A stretch of 64,000 nt of DNA from Lindgomyces ingoldianus (taxonomy: Eukaryota > Ascomycota > Dothideomycetes > Pleosporales > Lindgomycetaceae): contig NW_022985175.1 in the NCBI RefSeq assembly GCF_010093535.1, forward strand, positions 620,001-684,000, read 5' to 3'. The notes beneath the pieces were generated by a model, which was not told the DNA's origin, did not search any database, and saw nothing but the letters and a program-made list of their open reading frames with translations. This document shows positions 22,621 to 34,790 of this stretch, piece after piece (position 1 is the first letter of the stretch; each line of letters opens with the position of its first letter). Both the position numbers and the translations under genes were made by a program.

Positions 22621-23469
22621 TTACTTAAATAAAGTATCTTAGCTATATACTTTTAAATAAAAGACTAGAGGTTAACCTATAGAAAGTAAAGGTGCTACGC
22701 AACTAGCAAGCGCCTACTACTATAATAGGTGTGAAATCCTTTCTAGGCTTTACTAAATTTTATTAATAATTTATTTTAAAATTTTTTTATATAGTAAAAC
22801 TAATTATTACGCTTTAGAGTTTTACTACCTCTTTTATATAAACTTTAGAGTGTAATAGGGCTTTTAAAAAGCTAAAGTCTAAGCTACTAAGAATACCTAC
22901 ACTCTGCTATTTTAACTTTATATTATAAACTAAAATTAAAACTAATGCTTTTAATAGAGTAGTAGTAAGAGTTCTATCTTAGGAACATGCTAATAGAAAT
23001 TAGTGCCCTATTTTGTTTTATAGCAAGGTTCTATCTAGTTTAGAGCTAAACTAAGAAATATATAATAAAAAGCTATTTATAATTATTACTATGTTTAAAT
23101 AATAAAAGGCTAAGCTTATATTAGCAACAACAAGCACTTTAGTATATACTAATTATTAGTTATTAAAGTACTTTATAATAATAAAGGTGCTAAATGCTTA
23201 TTAGGTCTATTAGGCTAAGAAGTTAGCTTAGTATTACTTCTAAATTAAGTACACCTTTAGTAAGAATAACACTAGGGTAGACATTCTTAGCTATTATAAA
23301 CAAAATGTAGAAAATTTAAAAGTAGCTTAAACTAATAACTAGTTAAGAGTCTTACTTAAACTACACTAACTCTACCTCTAAATTAATAAGAAATTAGCCT
23401 AGTACTATATTACTTAAATAATAACTTAAGTAACTTTACTAAATATTATAGAAAAACTAGACTAGGTTA

Positions 23470-23986
23470 TGTAACGGCGCAGGCAAGACAATGGGTCCGA
23501 ATGCGGTATGAATCCACTTAGAGGCATATGGGAGTGCGTGGGGACTCAGAGACCTGGGAATACCAATGACACCTATAGGCCTTGTACGTAGGTGTCATTG
23601 GTATTCCCAGGTCTCTGAGTCCCCACGCACTCCCATATGCCTCTGAGTGGATTCATACCGCATTCGGACCCATTGTCTTGCCTGCGCCGTTACATTATAT
23701 CAGAAAACTCGCTTTCGCCGGTGACGGCCTCGTTACAATATCGCATCGATTGTCTGTTTGCCTACGTACAAGGCCTATAGGTGTCATTGGTATTCCCAGG
23801 TCTCTGAGTCCCCACGCACTCCCATATGCCTCTGAGTGGATTCATACCGCATTCGGACCCATTGTCTTGCCTGCGCCGTTACATTGTCATTGGTATTCCC
23901 AGGTCTCTGAGTCCCCACGCACTCCCATATGCCTCTGAGTGGATTCATACCGCATTCAGACCCATTGTCTTGCCTGCGCCGTTACA
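23470..23986. mobile_element. 517-bp palindromic insertion made of family-A LTR ends
   Basis: Flanked by a perfect 5-bp duplication ggtta (23465-23469 and 23987-23991). It begins with an inverted copy of the last roughly 120 bp of a family-A LTR (TGTAACGGCGCAGG...), immediately followed by a direct copy of the same end (inverted repeat of about 105 bp per arm, short spacer around 23580-23590). Then come about 65 bp of the post-LTR leader, a second direct LTR end from CCTACGTACAAGG, and a third direct LTR end joined at TTGTCATTGG. All copies are nearly identical and not RIP-mutated, unlike the host. No internal coding sequence. The open frames inside it are LTR sequence. Confidence 0.85.
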
Positions 23987-24827
23987 GGTTATGTCTTTAG
24001 ATTCTTTAAAATTAATTAACATATTACTCTAAAAGAATTAAGCTTTTTTTGTGTAAAAGTAAAAACTCTTACTCTGCTATTATTAGATAGGAAACAGACT
24101 ACTTTTTTATGCTAACTGTTTATGTGTTCTAGTAGACTTGCTGCTGTGTACCTGCCTTATTTAAAAAGTCTACAATTAAGTATCTTTAGCACACTCTAGT
24201 GCTACTAAGACCTATTAGTTACTGTCCTAAAAGTACTACTAGAAGGGTATAAAGGCTACTTGCAAACAATACGTATAGAATTGCCTCCCCTGTTGCAAAG
24301 CTCATCTAAAACAGCTTTAAACCCCCTCCACCTTGTCCTTAGCTGCCTAAGAGCGCCGCAATGTCTGCCTAAAAGTTAGACACTAGAGCCTTTAGAGCTA
24401 AAACCTAACAGAGCAGCTTAGTGTTTTAGTAGAATAAGGCCACCTAGACACTAGCTATAGAAAGCCTAGCCTTCTAGCTCTTTATAACCTGCGCTACCTA
24501 CGCTAGGTTCTAAGTAAACTTTAAAACAGCTTTAAAGGCTCTCTTCTTGTCCTTCTTACTTTCTATGTTTTAGGCTGCTGCCTATAGCTTAAGATAGCTT
24601 TAAAGGACTAAGAATTTCTTTTTATAATATAAAAGAACTTACGCGTGTGTTAGTAAACTATACCCTAGCTATATTAAACTATATTTATATAAAGTTGCAT
24701 TTTTTATTATGTAAAGTGTAATACTTATATTTTTTTAATTTAAAGGACTAAAAAGAGAACTTAACTTAAAGGCTATAAGCTAGGGTGTAAGCAGCCTAAA
24801 GGTAGATAACTTAAAACGCCTCTAAAG

Positions 24828-25050
24828 TGTAACGAGGTCGGCACAGTCAACCACGTGGCCTTCTCTCGCTTATAGAGGTTTAGGCTAGGCTAGAGACAAC
24901 CGCTAGTGCTAGTGCTTACCCTAGCATTGCCTATATATATATTATACTATGCGAGAATACTTAGCTTAAGTATTCTCGTGCGTACCTTTTGGTACAGTGG
25001 GGAAAGTCGTATAGTATCGGCTTGGCAGGCGGGGCGCCTACCTCATTACA
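24828..25050. mobile_element. Solo LTR (223 bp), unassigned family, in element A
   Basis: Begins TGTAACGAGG and ends CCTCATTACA, flanked by a 5-bp duplication taaag (24823-24827 and 25051-25055). The related copy near 61260-61280 lacks it and shows an unduplicated site, which confirms an insertion. It is GC-rich and hardly RIP-mutated. It contains a perfect 12-bp stem with a 3-nt loop (CGAGAATACTTA-GCT-TAAGTATTCTCG). Confidence 0.8.
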
Positions 25051-25475
25051 TAAAGAGGCTCTAGAAGAGAGGCAAAGTAGCATAGTAATTTTCTTTAATG
25101 CTATAATTAGTTAGCAGACTAAGCTATAGAATGTTAGGTGCATAATAATACTTATAGAGTAGAGATTTAGATAATAGCTAAAAAAGAAACTAACAATATT
25201 AACTAAACTATATAAGTAAGGCAAGTAAACACTTATTACTATAAATAATAAATTTGCTATATTAATAATAACTACACTACTAGTTACTCCTAAACAAAAA
25301 CATTATAATAAAGGCATTATATTAGTATTAGGTTTTTAGTTTATTTCTTAGTAATAAGAAATTTTAGTTAAAATAGTTATACTTATTATATTTTATCTAA
25401 ATTAGTTTTAAATTAGTTTTAAATATTTTCTACACACTATAGATAAAAACTATTAGCTTATAAAAGGGGGAGTAG

Positions 25476-25765
25476 TGTAATAATTCTATAAATTGTTCTA
25501 TCTTAGGTTGCTTAGATCCTATCTAAAGAGTCCCTGTATTAGCCCTAACTATAACTTAACCTAGTCTCTTATAGTTACCTCTATTCCCTTATGTATTTAG
25601 TTGCACCTTGCCTCTATAGCTAGCTTAGTAGTTTTCTAATATCCTTTTGTACTAGGCCTATAGGTGTTAATGGCATTCCCAGGTTTAGAGTCCCCACGCA
25701 CTCCCATATGCCTCTGAGTGGATTCCCTCCGCATTCGGACCTATTGTCTTGCCTGCGCCGTTACA
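25476..25765 (+). repeat. 3' LTR of element A
   Basis: 290 bp, paired with 17644-17933 and preceded by the polypurine tract at 25462-25475. Its last third is less mutated than that of the 5' LTR. Confidence 0.85.
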
Positions 25766-25881
25766 ACTTAGAGTAAGGACACCTAGCTAAATTAGACCTA
25801 GTTTAGTTTAAAAATAAAAAAAGTAATAGTAATATTATTACTACTAATAAAGACTATTAGTTTATAAAAGAGGAAGTAGTG
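25766..25881 (+). mobile_element. 3' internal end of a gag-only family-A element
   Basis: This 116-bp piece matches, in reverse complement, the internal end of the element at 52112-54709, including its deletion junction and the polypurine tract AAAAGAGGAAGTAG, and ends with TG, the first two bases of an LTR. That LTR continues at 49112-49422 on the far side of element B1, whose target duplication tagtg spans the break. So B1 inserted exactly at the polypurine/LTR junction of this copy. Confidence 0.75.
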
Positions 25882-26476
25882 TGTTACAGTCTACGGTTGG
25901 ACCAGCGTAACTCCACCAGCAGTGCTCCACAATCTAGCCAGGTTGGGGCAGGGCTCGCTTACAGACCAACCGGAGGACGCGGGGGCGGCGCGGCTGCCTG
26001 CGATCACGGAAGAATGCGTTGTCTAGTAAAGAGGTAGGCCGCGTATTATTAGGAGCCTAAGGGAGCCTAGGGGAGTCCCTCTTAGTAGGCTCCTACTAGC
26101 TCCCACTAGCTCCCTTAGCATCCCTAACACATGTATATAGTTCCTATATTAAACAACCTTTAGAAGGTGTGTTTAATATTTAGTTTATTTTTTATATAAA
26201 CTAAGTAGCATTTAGCTTTTTAAAGAGCTGTAATACTATTTATATATCTTACACTATATATACCTTTAATTCTGTCTAACAAGACTGTTTAACCCTAGCC
26301 TTCCTACTACTGCACACAGGGCAAACTATAATCTAGTCACTTAACAAACTCTCTATTAAGCCTAATAGCCTGTACGTAGGACTGTACATCCTACTAGATT
26401 AGCCCCTCCTTTCTGTTCTACCTCCTCTAGGAATATTATAAGACCTAAGTGCTTTTATAAAGTAAAGATTATAACA
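25882..26476 (+). repeat. 5' LTR of B1
   Basis: 595 bp, TGTTACAGTCTACGG...ATTATAACA; collinear with the LTRs at 30858, 45149 and 48514. The first 180 bp remain GC-rich. Confidence 0.85.
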
Positions 26477-28899
26477 TTAAACACTACTTCTTTTAAAAAG
26501 TATAGATACCTTATAACATAACTTAGATTCTAACATAGCCTATGCTACGCTATTAGGATCTACAGAAGTTTCTACCTAAAGTAAAGCTATTCTAGCAGAA
26601 CAGATTAACATAATCTAAGATAACATTAGAGAACTTTAGCAGATTAGTAATAAAGTTAGTAAATTACTAAAACTTAAGTAAAAGATTACTAACTTTTACT
26701 AAAAAGTAATAAAATTATAAAATTTTCTAAAACTTTTAAGCCTCTAAGAAGCAACTAACTAAGCCTATTAAATACATAAATTATAAGTAGAGCTAGTAAA
26801 GATCTAAAATATCTTAACTAAAAAAGTAAGCATTATAGCTAAGAAGACTTTAAGACTAGCCTTTTTAAAGCTTTTTAAAAAATTATTAAAAAACCTTTAA
26901 CTATTCTTTATAAAATGTTACTTTTATATATAATATAATAAAGAAGCATTTTAGACTAACATAGAAATAATATTCTAAATAGAACTACACTTAGAAGGCC
27001 CTTTTATAATTTAGTTCTAACTTTACACAGATAATTAAATAAACTTTAGGGTAAATAGTAAAGCACTTACTTTTAAAATAAAAAAAATATTTAGTAGCAT
27101 TAAAAATTTTAAAAAAGCTTTAATAGCTATTTATAAGACTTTTAATAAAAAAAATTATAGCTAATAAGTTAAACACTATAAAATAAAAAACTAGCTTAGT
27201 TTAAAACTATGCAGCACACTTTAGAGAATAGCTAGCTATCTATAGATAGACAGACTAGAAGGCTCTCTATTGCATGTTCTATAATAAGTTAAGTAAAGTA
27301 GTAAAAAATAAATTTATATATAGTAAAAAACTAACTACTCTTAAAAACTTTATTATGTAAGTAATAACTTATAACAACTATTATTAGAAACATAAAAGAA
27401 AAAAGAAATAAAAAGGAACTTTCTAAAAACTAGAGTTTATTTCTAAAAAAAAAAGCTTTTATAATATAATAAAAAACTAATAGACCTTAGTTATATAAAG
27501 CATACATAGAGCTCTCTCTTTAAGAAAAGCTAATTTCTAGGACGTAATAAGCTGCCCCTAATAAAGGAATAATAAAAGTAGCTAAAGGATAAGGCCTACT
27601 TAAACTATAAAAAAGTAGAACATTTCTACTAAAATTACCTAGACTTCTAGAAAAGGGAAAATAAAAATACTACTATAATAATAAACACTATTACTGCTAA
27701 ATACAGCCTTATAGACAAGGAAATATTAAAAAGATTAAATAATAAACTTTACTAGTAATATAAAGAAAACTATTTTTTAAATAACTATTTTAAAGCATAT
27801 TAGAAAGTAGTTATTTAAAACTTTAGTAGCTTAAATTTAGTGTTACAGAACCTAGTAATTCTTAAAAAATATAAAAAAAAGACTTAGATCTAAGGATATA
27901 TTATAAATATTTAAAAAAAAAAAGAATAGTTTCTTTTCTAAGACTAAACTTTTAGCACTTTAGTAAAAGAGCTCTTTTAATAATTTTAAAAATGCAAATG
28001 CTAGAAGTGTAGTTTATAACATAACTACTTAAGCTATTATATAGTCTTACTTTACTAGATAAACATTAGTAATAACTATTTTACATTTAACATTATATAA
28101 TAAATAGCTAGAGTTAACTATAATATTATAAATAAAAAAAAGCAGTAGTAATTCTTTATTAAGATTAGAGATTAAAAACTAGAAGGACTAGGTAGACCTG
28201 CTAGGTTTAAAGTCCTAAAGCTAGTACTTAGAAAGCCTAAGACACTACTTCTAAGCCTTATAATTAGTAAGAAGGCTTTAGTAATATAACAAAGCTATAG
28301 TTAGTATGCGCTCTGCAGAAATAAAACCTACAGCACTAATAATTATTAATAAAAAGGACACTCTATTTAGATAGTATAAACTTAGGAATACTTACAGTAA
28401 ACTTAGAAAAGTCTCTTTAACACGTTACATAGACCTAACAATTGTCTATACCCCTAGTACTAATGCACGCGACAGTACTGTATTAAGCATTAAAACAATA
28501 AGCATAGAACAGGCTAGTAGCCTACATAAAAAAAGAACTACAACAGATGCTTATAGCAAGAAACAGCCTTAGCCTGCAAAACTATAAACTGTTACACCTG
28601 CTAAACTGCCCCCCCACATAAATAAGAGAGGTAAGCAGCATGTAAAGAACAAGACAACTGCAGGTTCTACTACTTCTAGTAAAAAGCAGTAAGAAAGGAA
28701 GACTACCTAACATTACATTACCTAATTAAAGATTATAAATGTAAGGCAGCTAACTGCTATAATTAAGAACATTAAATTTATAAAAAAAAAAGATAAGTTT
28801 AATAATAACTTATAAAACATTAACTTTTACTTTTTTCTTAATAAAGAAGTTAAACACAACATATTAGTAGTAATTACAGTAGAATAAGGGGCAGAACAT

Positions 28900-30190
28900 A
28901 GCCTAACAACTACCTTTATGTATAAAGGGTAGCCTAGGCTAGCCCTTATAGACAGTAGATGCACCTTTACTGCTATAAATAAGAATTAAGTAGATAAATA
29001 AAGCATACTATTCTGCATAAAAAAAAACCTATTTAAGGTAACTTTTACTAATATATTATTAATTAAGTACAGCAAAGAATACATTAACTTAGAAATATAT
29101 AAAAAAAACTTTAGAACCTTAAACATAAAAGACTAGAGATTAATAAATATACTTTAGCTAAAAAGTAAATATAATGTAATTCTAGGCTATAATTAGCTTA
29201 GAACACATAACCTTGTAATTAATTAGAGAACTATAACTATAAAAACTTCTAACAACTATGCATATATAACTTAGTTAGCATGCTATAATAACTGCTACTT
29301 AGTCTATAAATAAGTAAAGTAAGGTAGTAGTTACTACTCTAAAAAAAAGAAACTTTAAAAATTCTCTTACTAAAAGCCTAAGGCTTAAGTAATAAAGATA
29401 ATAAAAGAAAAACTTAAAAAAGTCCCTTATAAAGAAATTAAAAATAATAAAAATGTAAAATAAATTAGCATTATTTAAATCTAGAAAGAAGGTAGTATCC
29501 TAGTAGAATATAAAGATTATAAGGATATATTTAAAACACTAGAAGACTCTAAAAAGCTACTACTACATTAGCTTTAAAATTACACTATTAACTTAATAAA
29601 AGATTATAATTTAAAGACCTATAAGCTTTATCCTTTAATAAGAATATAAAAAAAGGCCTTATAAGAATATATTAACAGGATGCTAGCACAAGGCTATATC
29701 TAAGAAAGCTATAGCTTAGTAGCGTTAGCTATAGTTTTTACTAAGAAGAAAAAAAAATCTAAGTCTATTAAGACTATAAAACTCTAAATAACAACATAAT
29801 CTAAAATTAGTTTTCTCTACTAATTATATAAAACATTATAAACTAATTAAAAGAAACTTAGTACTTTATAAAGTTTAATGTACAAGACAGATTTAATAAG
29901 ATAAAAATAAGAGAAAAAAATAAGTAGCTTATAGTGTTTAGAACTTTATAAAGACTTTATAAACTACTAGTAATGCTGTTTAGGCTAATAAACACTTTAG
30001 TAATATTCTAATAAATTATTAATATAGCTTTTAACTTATATATTAATGTTTTTACTCTAGTATACCTAGATAACGTCCTTATTTACTTAAAAAACACCTT
30101 AGAAGACTACGTGTAGAAGGTATAAAAAGTCTTAGAGCAGCTTAGGAAATACAAACTCTACCTACAACTCTCTAAATGCAAATTCTATGT
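28900..30190 (+). pseudogene. Protease and reverse transcriptase remnant of B1
   Basis: Near 28930-28985 a frame reads ALIDSRCTFTAINK, the retroviral-type aspartic protease site (D-S/T-G expected, Gly mutated to Arg). At 30063-30086 the frame reads YLDNVLIY, the YxDD catalytic box with the second Asp changed to Asn. Upstream, KDYNLKTYKLYPL and AQGYI blocks are those of Gypsy polymerases. Confidence 0.75.
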
Positions 30191-30193
30191 TAC

Positions 30194-30857
30194 TGTCACA
30201 ATTGTGCACAAGTAAGGTTATAGAGCTTCACAGAGGTCTAGTTTAATTACTACGTGAGGTATTATAGTAGGTATAAGACATTGTGTAAAGAATAAGAAGG
30301 TTTAGAAGGAAATTAGTAATTAAATACTTAGCTTAAAAGTCTAAGCACTTTAAGTATAAATTAAGCCTATTCTAGGTTTAGTTAGTGTTAAAGCAGTTTA
30401 TGCTTAAGTTTATGTCTATGTTATGTTATATTTATGTTAGACATGCACTAATAATACTTTAGTACACGTCTAATACAGTTATGTTTAGGATCTAGGGAGG
30501 ATACTGTGACAGTACTCCCCCTCTTATTAAAAAAGGAATCCTTTACATTAGTAGTTCTAGTATTAGGTTGTCTTTGTTAGGGTACAGGTTTAGTTTAGAT
30601 AGGTATTAGGTGTAGAATTAGGTTACTATAAAGTTCTCTTACAAAGCTTCTGCAGGTTCCTATAATAGTTTATTATATCTAGTCTATTTTATAAAGTATT
30701 TATAGATACATTTTTTTTATTAAACTAGATCTATTTAATGTCTTTTATAATGTATTTTAGTTTATTATTTATAATAATAGGTTTAGGTAGTAGGTTTAGC
30801 TGTCTAGGTAGATAGTTAGATTTAGAAGCTGCTTAGCGCAGCAATAATACGTGGAAC
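30194..30857 (-). mobile_element. LTR element E fragment (LTR plus internal 3' end)
   Basis: A 319-bp LTR at 30194-30512 has TGTCAC...GTGACA ends. On its right lies CTCCCCCTCTTATT, the complement of a polypurine tract, so the element reads on the minus strand and this is its 3' LTR. Its interior continues to 30857, where B2 inserted, and resumes at 45744-45913. The 5' LTR and coding region are missing. Confidence 0.65.
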
Positions 30858-31452
30858 TGTTACGGTCTACGGTTGGACCAGCGTAACTCCACCAGCAGTG
30901 CTCCACAATCTAGCTGGTTTGGGGCAGAGCTCGCTTACAAACCAATCGGAGGGACCAGAGGCAGCACGGCTGCCTGCAATCACAGAAGAATGCGTTGTCT
31001 AATAAAGAGACAGGGCTACATATTGTTAGAAGCTTAGAGAGCTTAAGAAGCTCTCCTTAGCAGACTCCTATAAACTCCTCCTACTCCCCTTAGCGTCTCT
31101 AGCACATGTATATAGTTCCCCTATTAAACAACCTTTAGAAGGTGTGTTTAACATTTAGTTTATTTATTATATAAACTAAGTAGCATTTAGCTTTCTAAAG
31201 AGCTGTAATACTATTTATATATCTTGCACTATATATACCTCTAACTCTGTCTAATAAGGACTGTTTAACCCTAGCCTCTCTACTGCCGCACATAGGGCAA
31301 ACTATAATCTAGTTATTCTACATAAGCCTTCATTAGCCTAATAGCCTGTACGTAGGACTGTACACCCTACTAGTTAGCCCCTACTACCTGTTCTACTTCC
31401 CCCCTAGAAACATTATTAGACCTAAGTGCTTCCTAAAGCAAGAATTATAACA
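30858..31452 (+). repeat. 5' LTR of B2
   Basis: 595 bp, TGTTACGGTCTACGG...ATTATAACA; paired with 45149-45743. Confidence 0.85.
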
Positions 31453-32570
31453 TTAAATACTACCCCTTTAAAAAGTATAGTAACCTCTTAATATAACTTA
31501 GATTCTAACATAGCCTACACTACACTATTAAGATCTATAAAAGTTCCTACCTAAAGTAAGGCTGTTCTAGTAAAACAGATTAACTTAATCTAGGATAAAA
31601 TTAAAGAACTCTAGTAGATTAGTAATAAGGTTAGTAAGTTACTAAAACTTAAATAAAAAATAGCTAACCTCTGCAACAAAACTATAAACTTACTAAACCC
31701 CCCACCTTTTATTAACCCCTAGAAGGACACTGCCTAAGCCTACTAGATACACAAATTATAAGTAAAACTAGTAAAAGTTTAAAACATCTTAATAAATAAA
31801 GCAAGTGTTATAGCTAAGAAGGCTTTAAAATTAGCCCCTCTAAAGCCTTTTAAAAGATTATTAAAGGACCTCTAACTATTCTTTACTAAATGCTACCTTT
31901 ATATGCAGTACAATAAGAGAGCATTTTAGACTAACGCAGAAATAATCTCCTAGATAGAATTACACTTAGAAGGCCCCCCTGCAATCTAGTTCTAACTCTA
32001 CGCTAACAACTAGATAGACTTTAGAGCTAACAGCACACTACTTAACTCTAAAACTAAGGAAGTATTTAGTAGCATTAAAAACTTTAAAGCAGCCCTATTA
32101 GCTATCTATAGGACCTTAGACAAAAAAAGAATTGCAGCTAACAGACTAGACAACATAAGACAAGGCAGCAGACTAGTCTAAAACTATGCAGCACGCTTTA
32201 GAGAATAAATAGCTATCTGTAGATAAAACAACTAGAAAGCCCTATGCCACATGTTTTATAATAAACTAAATAACAAAGTAAAAAACAAGTTTATGCACAT
32301 AGACTAACTAACTACTTTTAAAAACTACATTAAGAAAGCAATAACCTATAATAATTATTATAAAGAACATAAAAAAAAAGAAATTAAAGAAAACCTTCTA
32401 AAAGCTAGAATTTATCCCTAAAAAAAAAAGCTTCTATAATATAATAAAAAGCTAATAGACCTTAGCTATGTAAAGCATATATAAAGCTCCCCTCTAAAGA
32501 AAAACTAAGTTCTAAGACGCAATAGGCCGCCTCTAACAAAGAAATAATAAAAGTAGTTAGAGGACAAGGC

Positions 32571-33960
32571 CTGCCTAAACTGTAAAAAAGTAGGACATTT
32601 CTGCTAAAATTACCTAGACTCTTAGAAAGGGGAGAATAAAAATACTACTGTAATAATAAAAGCTATCACTGCTAAATATAGCCTTATAGATAAAGAAATA
32701 TAAAAAAGACTAAATAATAAACTCTACTAGCAATGCAAAGGAAACTATTCTTTAAATAACTACCCTAAAGCATATTAAGAAGTAGTTATTTAAAATTTTA
32801 GTAGCCTTAATATAGTGTTACAAGACCTTGTAATCTTTAAGAGATACAAAGAAAAGACTTAGATCTAAGAATATATTATAAACATCTAAAAAAAAGAAAA
32901 GTAATTCCCTTTCTAAGACTAGACTTTTAGTACTTTAGCAAAAAAGCTTTCCTAATAGTTTTAGAGATGCAGGTGCTAGAAGTGCAGGTTATAACATAAC
33001 TATCTAAATAACTATGTAGTCTTGCTTTACTAAATAAACATTAGCAACAACTACTTAATGTTTAACATTATACAAAGAATAGCTAAAGTTAAATATAACA
33101 TTATAAATAAAAAAAAGCAGTAGCTATTTTTTACTAAGATTAGAGATTAAAAGCTAGAATAGCTAGGCAAACTTACTAAGTTTAAAGTACTATAACTAGC
33201 GCCTAAGAAACCTAAGACACTGCTTCTAAGCCTAGTAATTTCTAGAAAAGCCTTTATAATATAACAAAACTATAGACAATGCGTTCTTTATAAAAGCAAC
33301 ACCTATAGCACTAACAGCTGCTAATAGAAAGATTACCCCTTATAGCTAGTACAAACAAAAGAATACCCTTAGTAGACTTAAAAAAGTCCTCTTAACATGT
33401 TATATAGACCTAATAATTGTCTATACCCCTAGTACTAATGCACGCGACAGTATTGCATTAGGCATTAGGATGATAAACACTAAGCAGGATAGTAGCCTAC
33501 ATAGGAAAGGAACTACAACAGTTGCCTATAGCAAGGAACAGCCTTAGCCTGCAAAACCACAAACTGTTACACCTGCTAGACAGCTCCTCCTTACAAACAA
33601 GAAGCATAGATTAAGTGTAATAAGTAAGAAAATTATAGATTTTACTACTTCTAGTAAAAGGTAGTAAAAAAAGAAGACTACCTAATATTACATTACTTAG
33701 TTAAAGACTATAAGTGTAAAGCAGCTAACTGCTATAACTAAGAACACTAAATCTATAGAAAAGAAAAAAATAAGTTTAATAAAAACTTATAAAATATTAA
33801 CTTATATTCTCTTTTTAATAAAGAAGTTAAACACAACATATCTATAGTAATTACAGTAGAATAAAGTGTAGGACACAGTCTAACAACTACCTTTACATAT
33901 AAAGGGTGGCCTAGACTTGCTCTTATAGACAGCAGATGCACCTTTACTGTAATAAATAAG
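32571..33960 (+). pseudogene. gag zinc knuckle and protease remnant of B2
   Basis: At 32571-32613 the frame reads CLNCKKVGHFC followed by a stop and NY; the stop TAA and the TAC fit RIP changes of CAA and TGC, which would restore a CCHC zinc knuckle. Near 33905-33960 the frame reads LALIDSRCTFTVINK, the aspartic protease active site with Gly changed to Arg. Confidence 0.75.
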
Positions 33961-33991
33961 AAATAAGTAAATAAGTAAAAAATACTATTTT

Positions 33992-34271
33992 TGTTAAATA
34001 GGCTCTAACAGCTAGCTGCTTATAGTATAAGCACTTAAGTAGCAAGAGTAAGAGTGGTGTACAGTGTGCACAGCGTACAAGGTAGGTAAGGTAAGAGCAA
34101 CATGTTTCTAGTTCTATTACTCTTGTCTTTCCTCTATATAGAAGAAAAGGGGGATATCTAGATGTTCACGCACAGAGGTTTACGCACAAGCATTATGTAA
34201 CATAGATATGTGATCCTGCTTATGCGCAATTGTTTATATCTAGGCTGTAACGCTGCTGCTGCGTACAGACA
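33992..34271. repeat. Left LTR of element C
   Basis: 280 bp, TGTTAAATAGG...GTACAGACA; strongly C-to-T shifted relative to the right copy. Confidence 0.85.
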
Positions 34272-34715
34272 CTAGCAACTTTTCTTTTTGTCTAAAAAGT
34301 TGCCTTTTATACACGTTACCTCTTTTTTATTTATGTAGGTCTATTTAATTACATTTTGCCTTTACTCTACCCTATTTATTAGAACTTGCCTTAGTAATGC
34401 TATACATTAAGATAGGCTAGTTACGCTATGTAGATAGCTCTATAAATAGTGTAAAGTATTTTAGGCTATTATTATTTAGCTTTTATGCGCTTACCTTATA
34501 AGTAATTTAGCAGTATATAAACTATTTTATGCAGAGTTTTGTGCTAGAATAGTGTAGGATCTTTGCGTAGGCAGGTGCGTAGAGAGGTGTATATAATAAG
34601 GTTTTCTCTTTTTCTTTACCTTCTCTTCTTTATCCTTTACTCTCTAAGCCCTACTGTACTATTCCCTAGCTCTTTTCTCTTTTTGTACAGTGCTAACAGT
34701 AACAGATACTCCCGC

Positions 34716-34718
<3 letters not shown>

Positions 34719-34790
<72 letters not shown>
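34719..34790 (+). repeat. Microsatellite (CA)27 (GA)9
   Basis: 27 uninterrupted CA units at 34719-34772 followed by nine GA units to 34790, inside element C. CpA is the RIP target and is nearly absent around it, so the uninterrupted tract is striking. The open frame running through it encodes a Thr-His repeat and is not a gene. Confidence 0.95.

Larger units (their letters stand above)
17644..25765 (+). mobile_element. Gypsy-type LTR retrotransposon A (RIP-mutated, host of three insertions)
   Basis: Bounded by two direct LTRs of exactly 290 bp (17644-17933 and 25476-25765), both TGTAA...GTTACA. The polypurine tract AAAAGGGGGAGTAG sits directly before the 3' LTR. A gag frame probably starts at the ATG near 18003. 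Reverse transcriptase is recognisable at 22290-22600. The element is interrupted by element D, a 517-bp palindromic insertion and a 223-bp solo LTR. Compared with the related copy at 60556-64000 it lacks about 1.4 kb around 24310, where the integrase should lie. No matching target duplication is seen (aattt left, actta right), so one end may be recombined. All genes carry many stops. Confidence 0.85.

Noticed and set aside
23582..24032. Two open frames of 118 and 68 codons with internally repeated protein sequence
   Set aside because: They consist entirely of LTR-end copies; the protein repeats merely reflect the duplicated LTR DNA.
17639..25770. Target duplication for element A
   Set aside because: The flanks aattt and actta differ by more than RIP can explain, so I do not claim a TSD for it.
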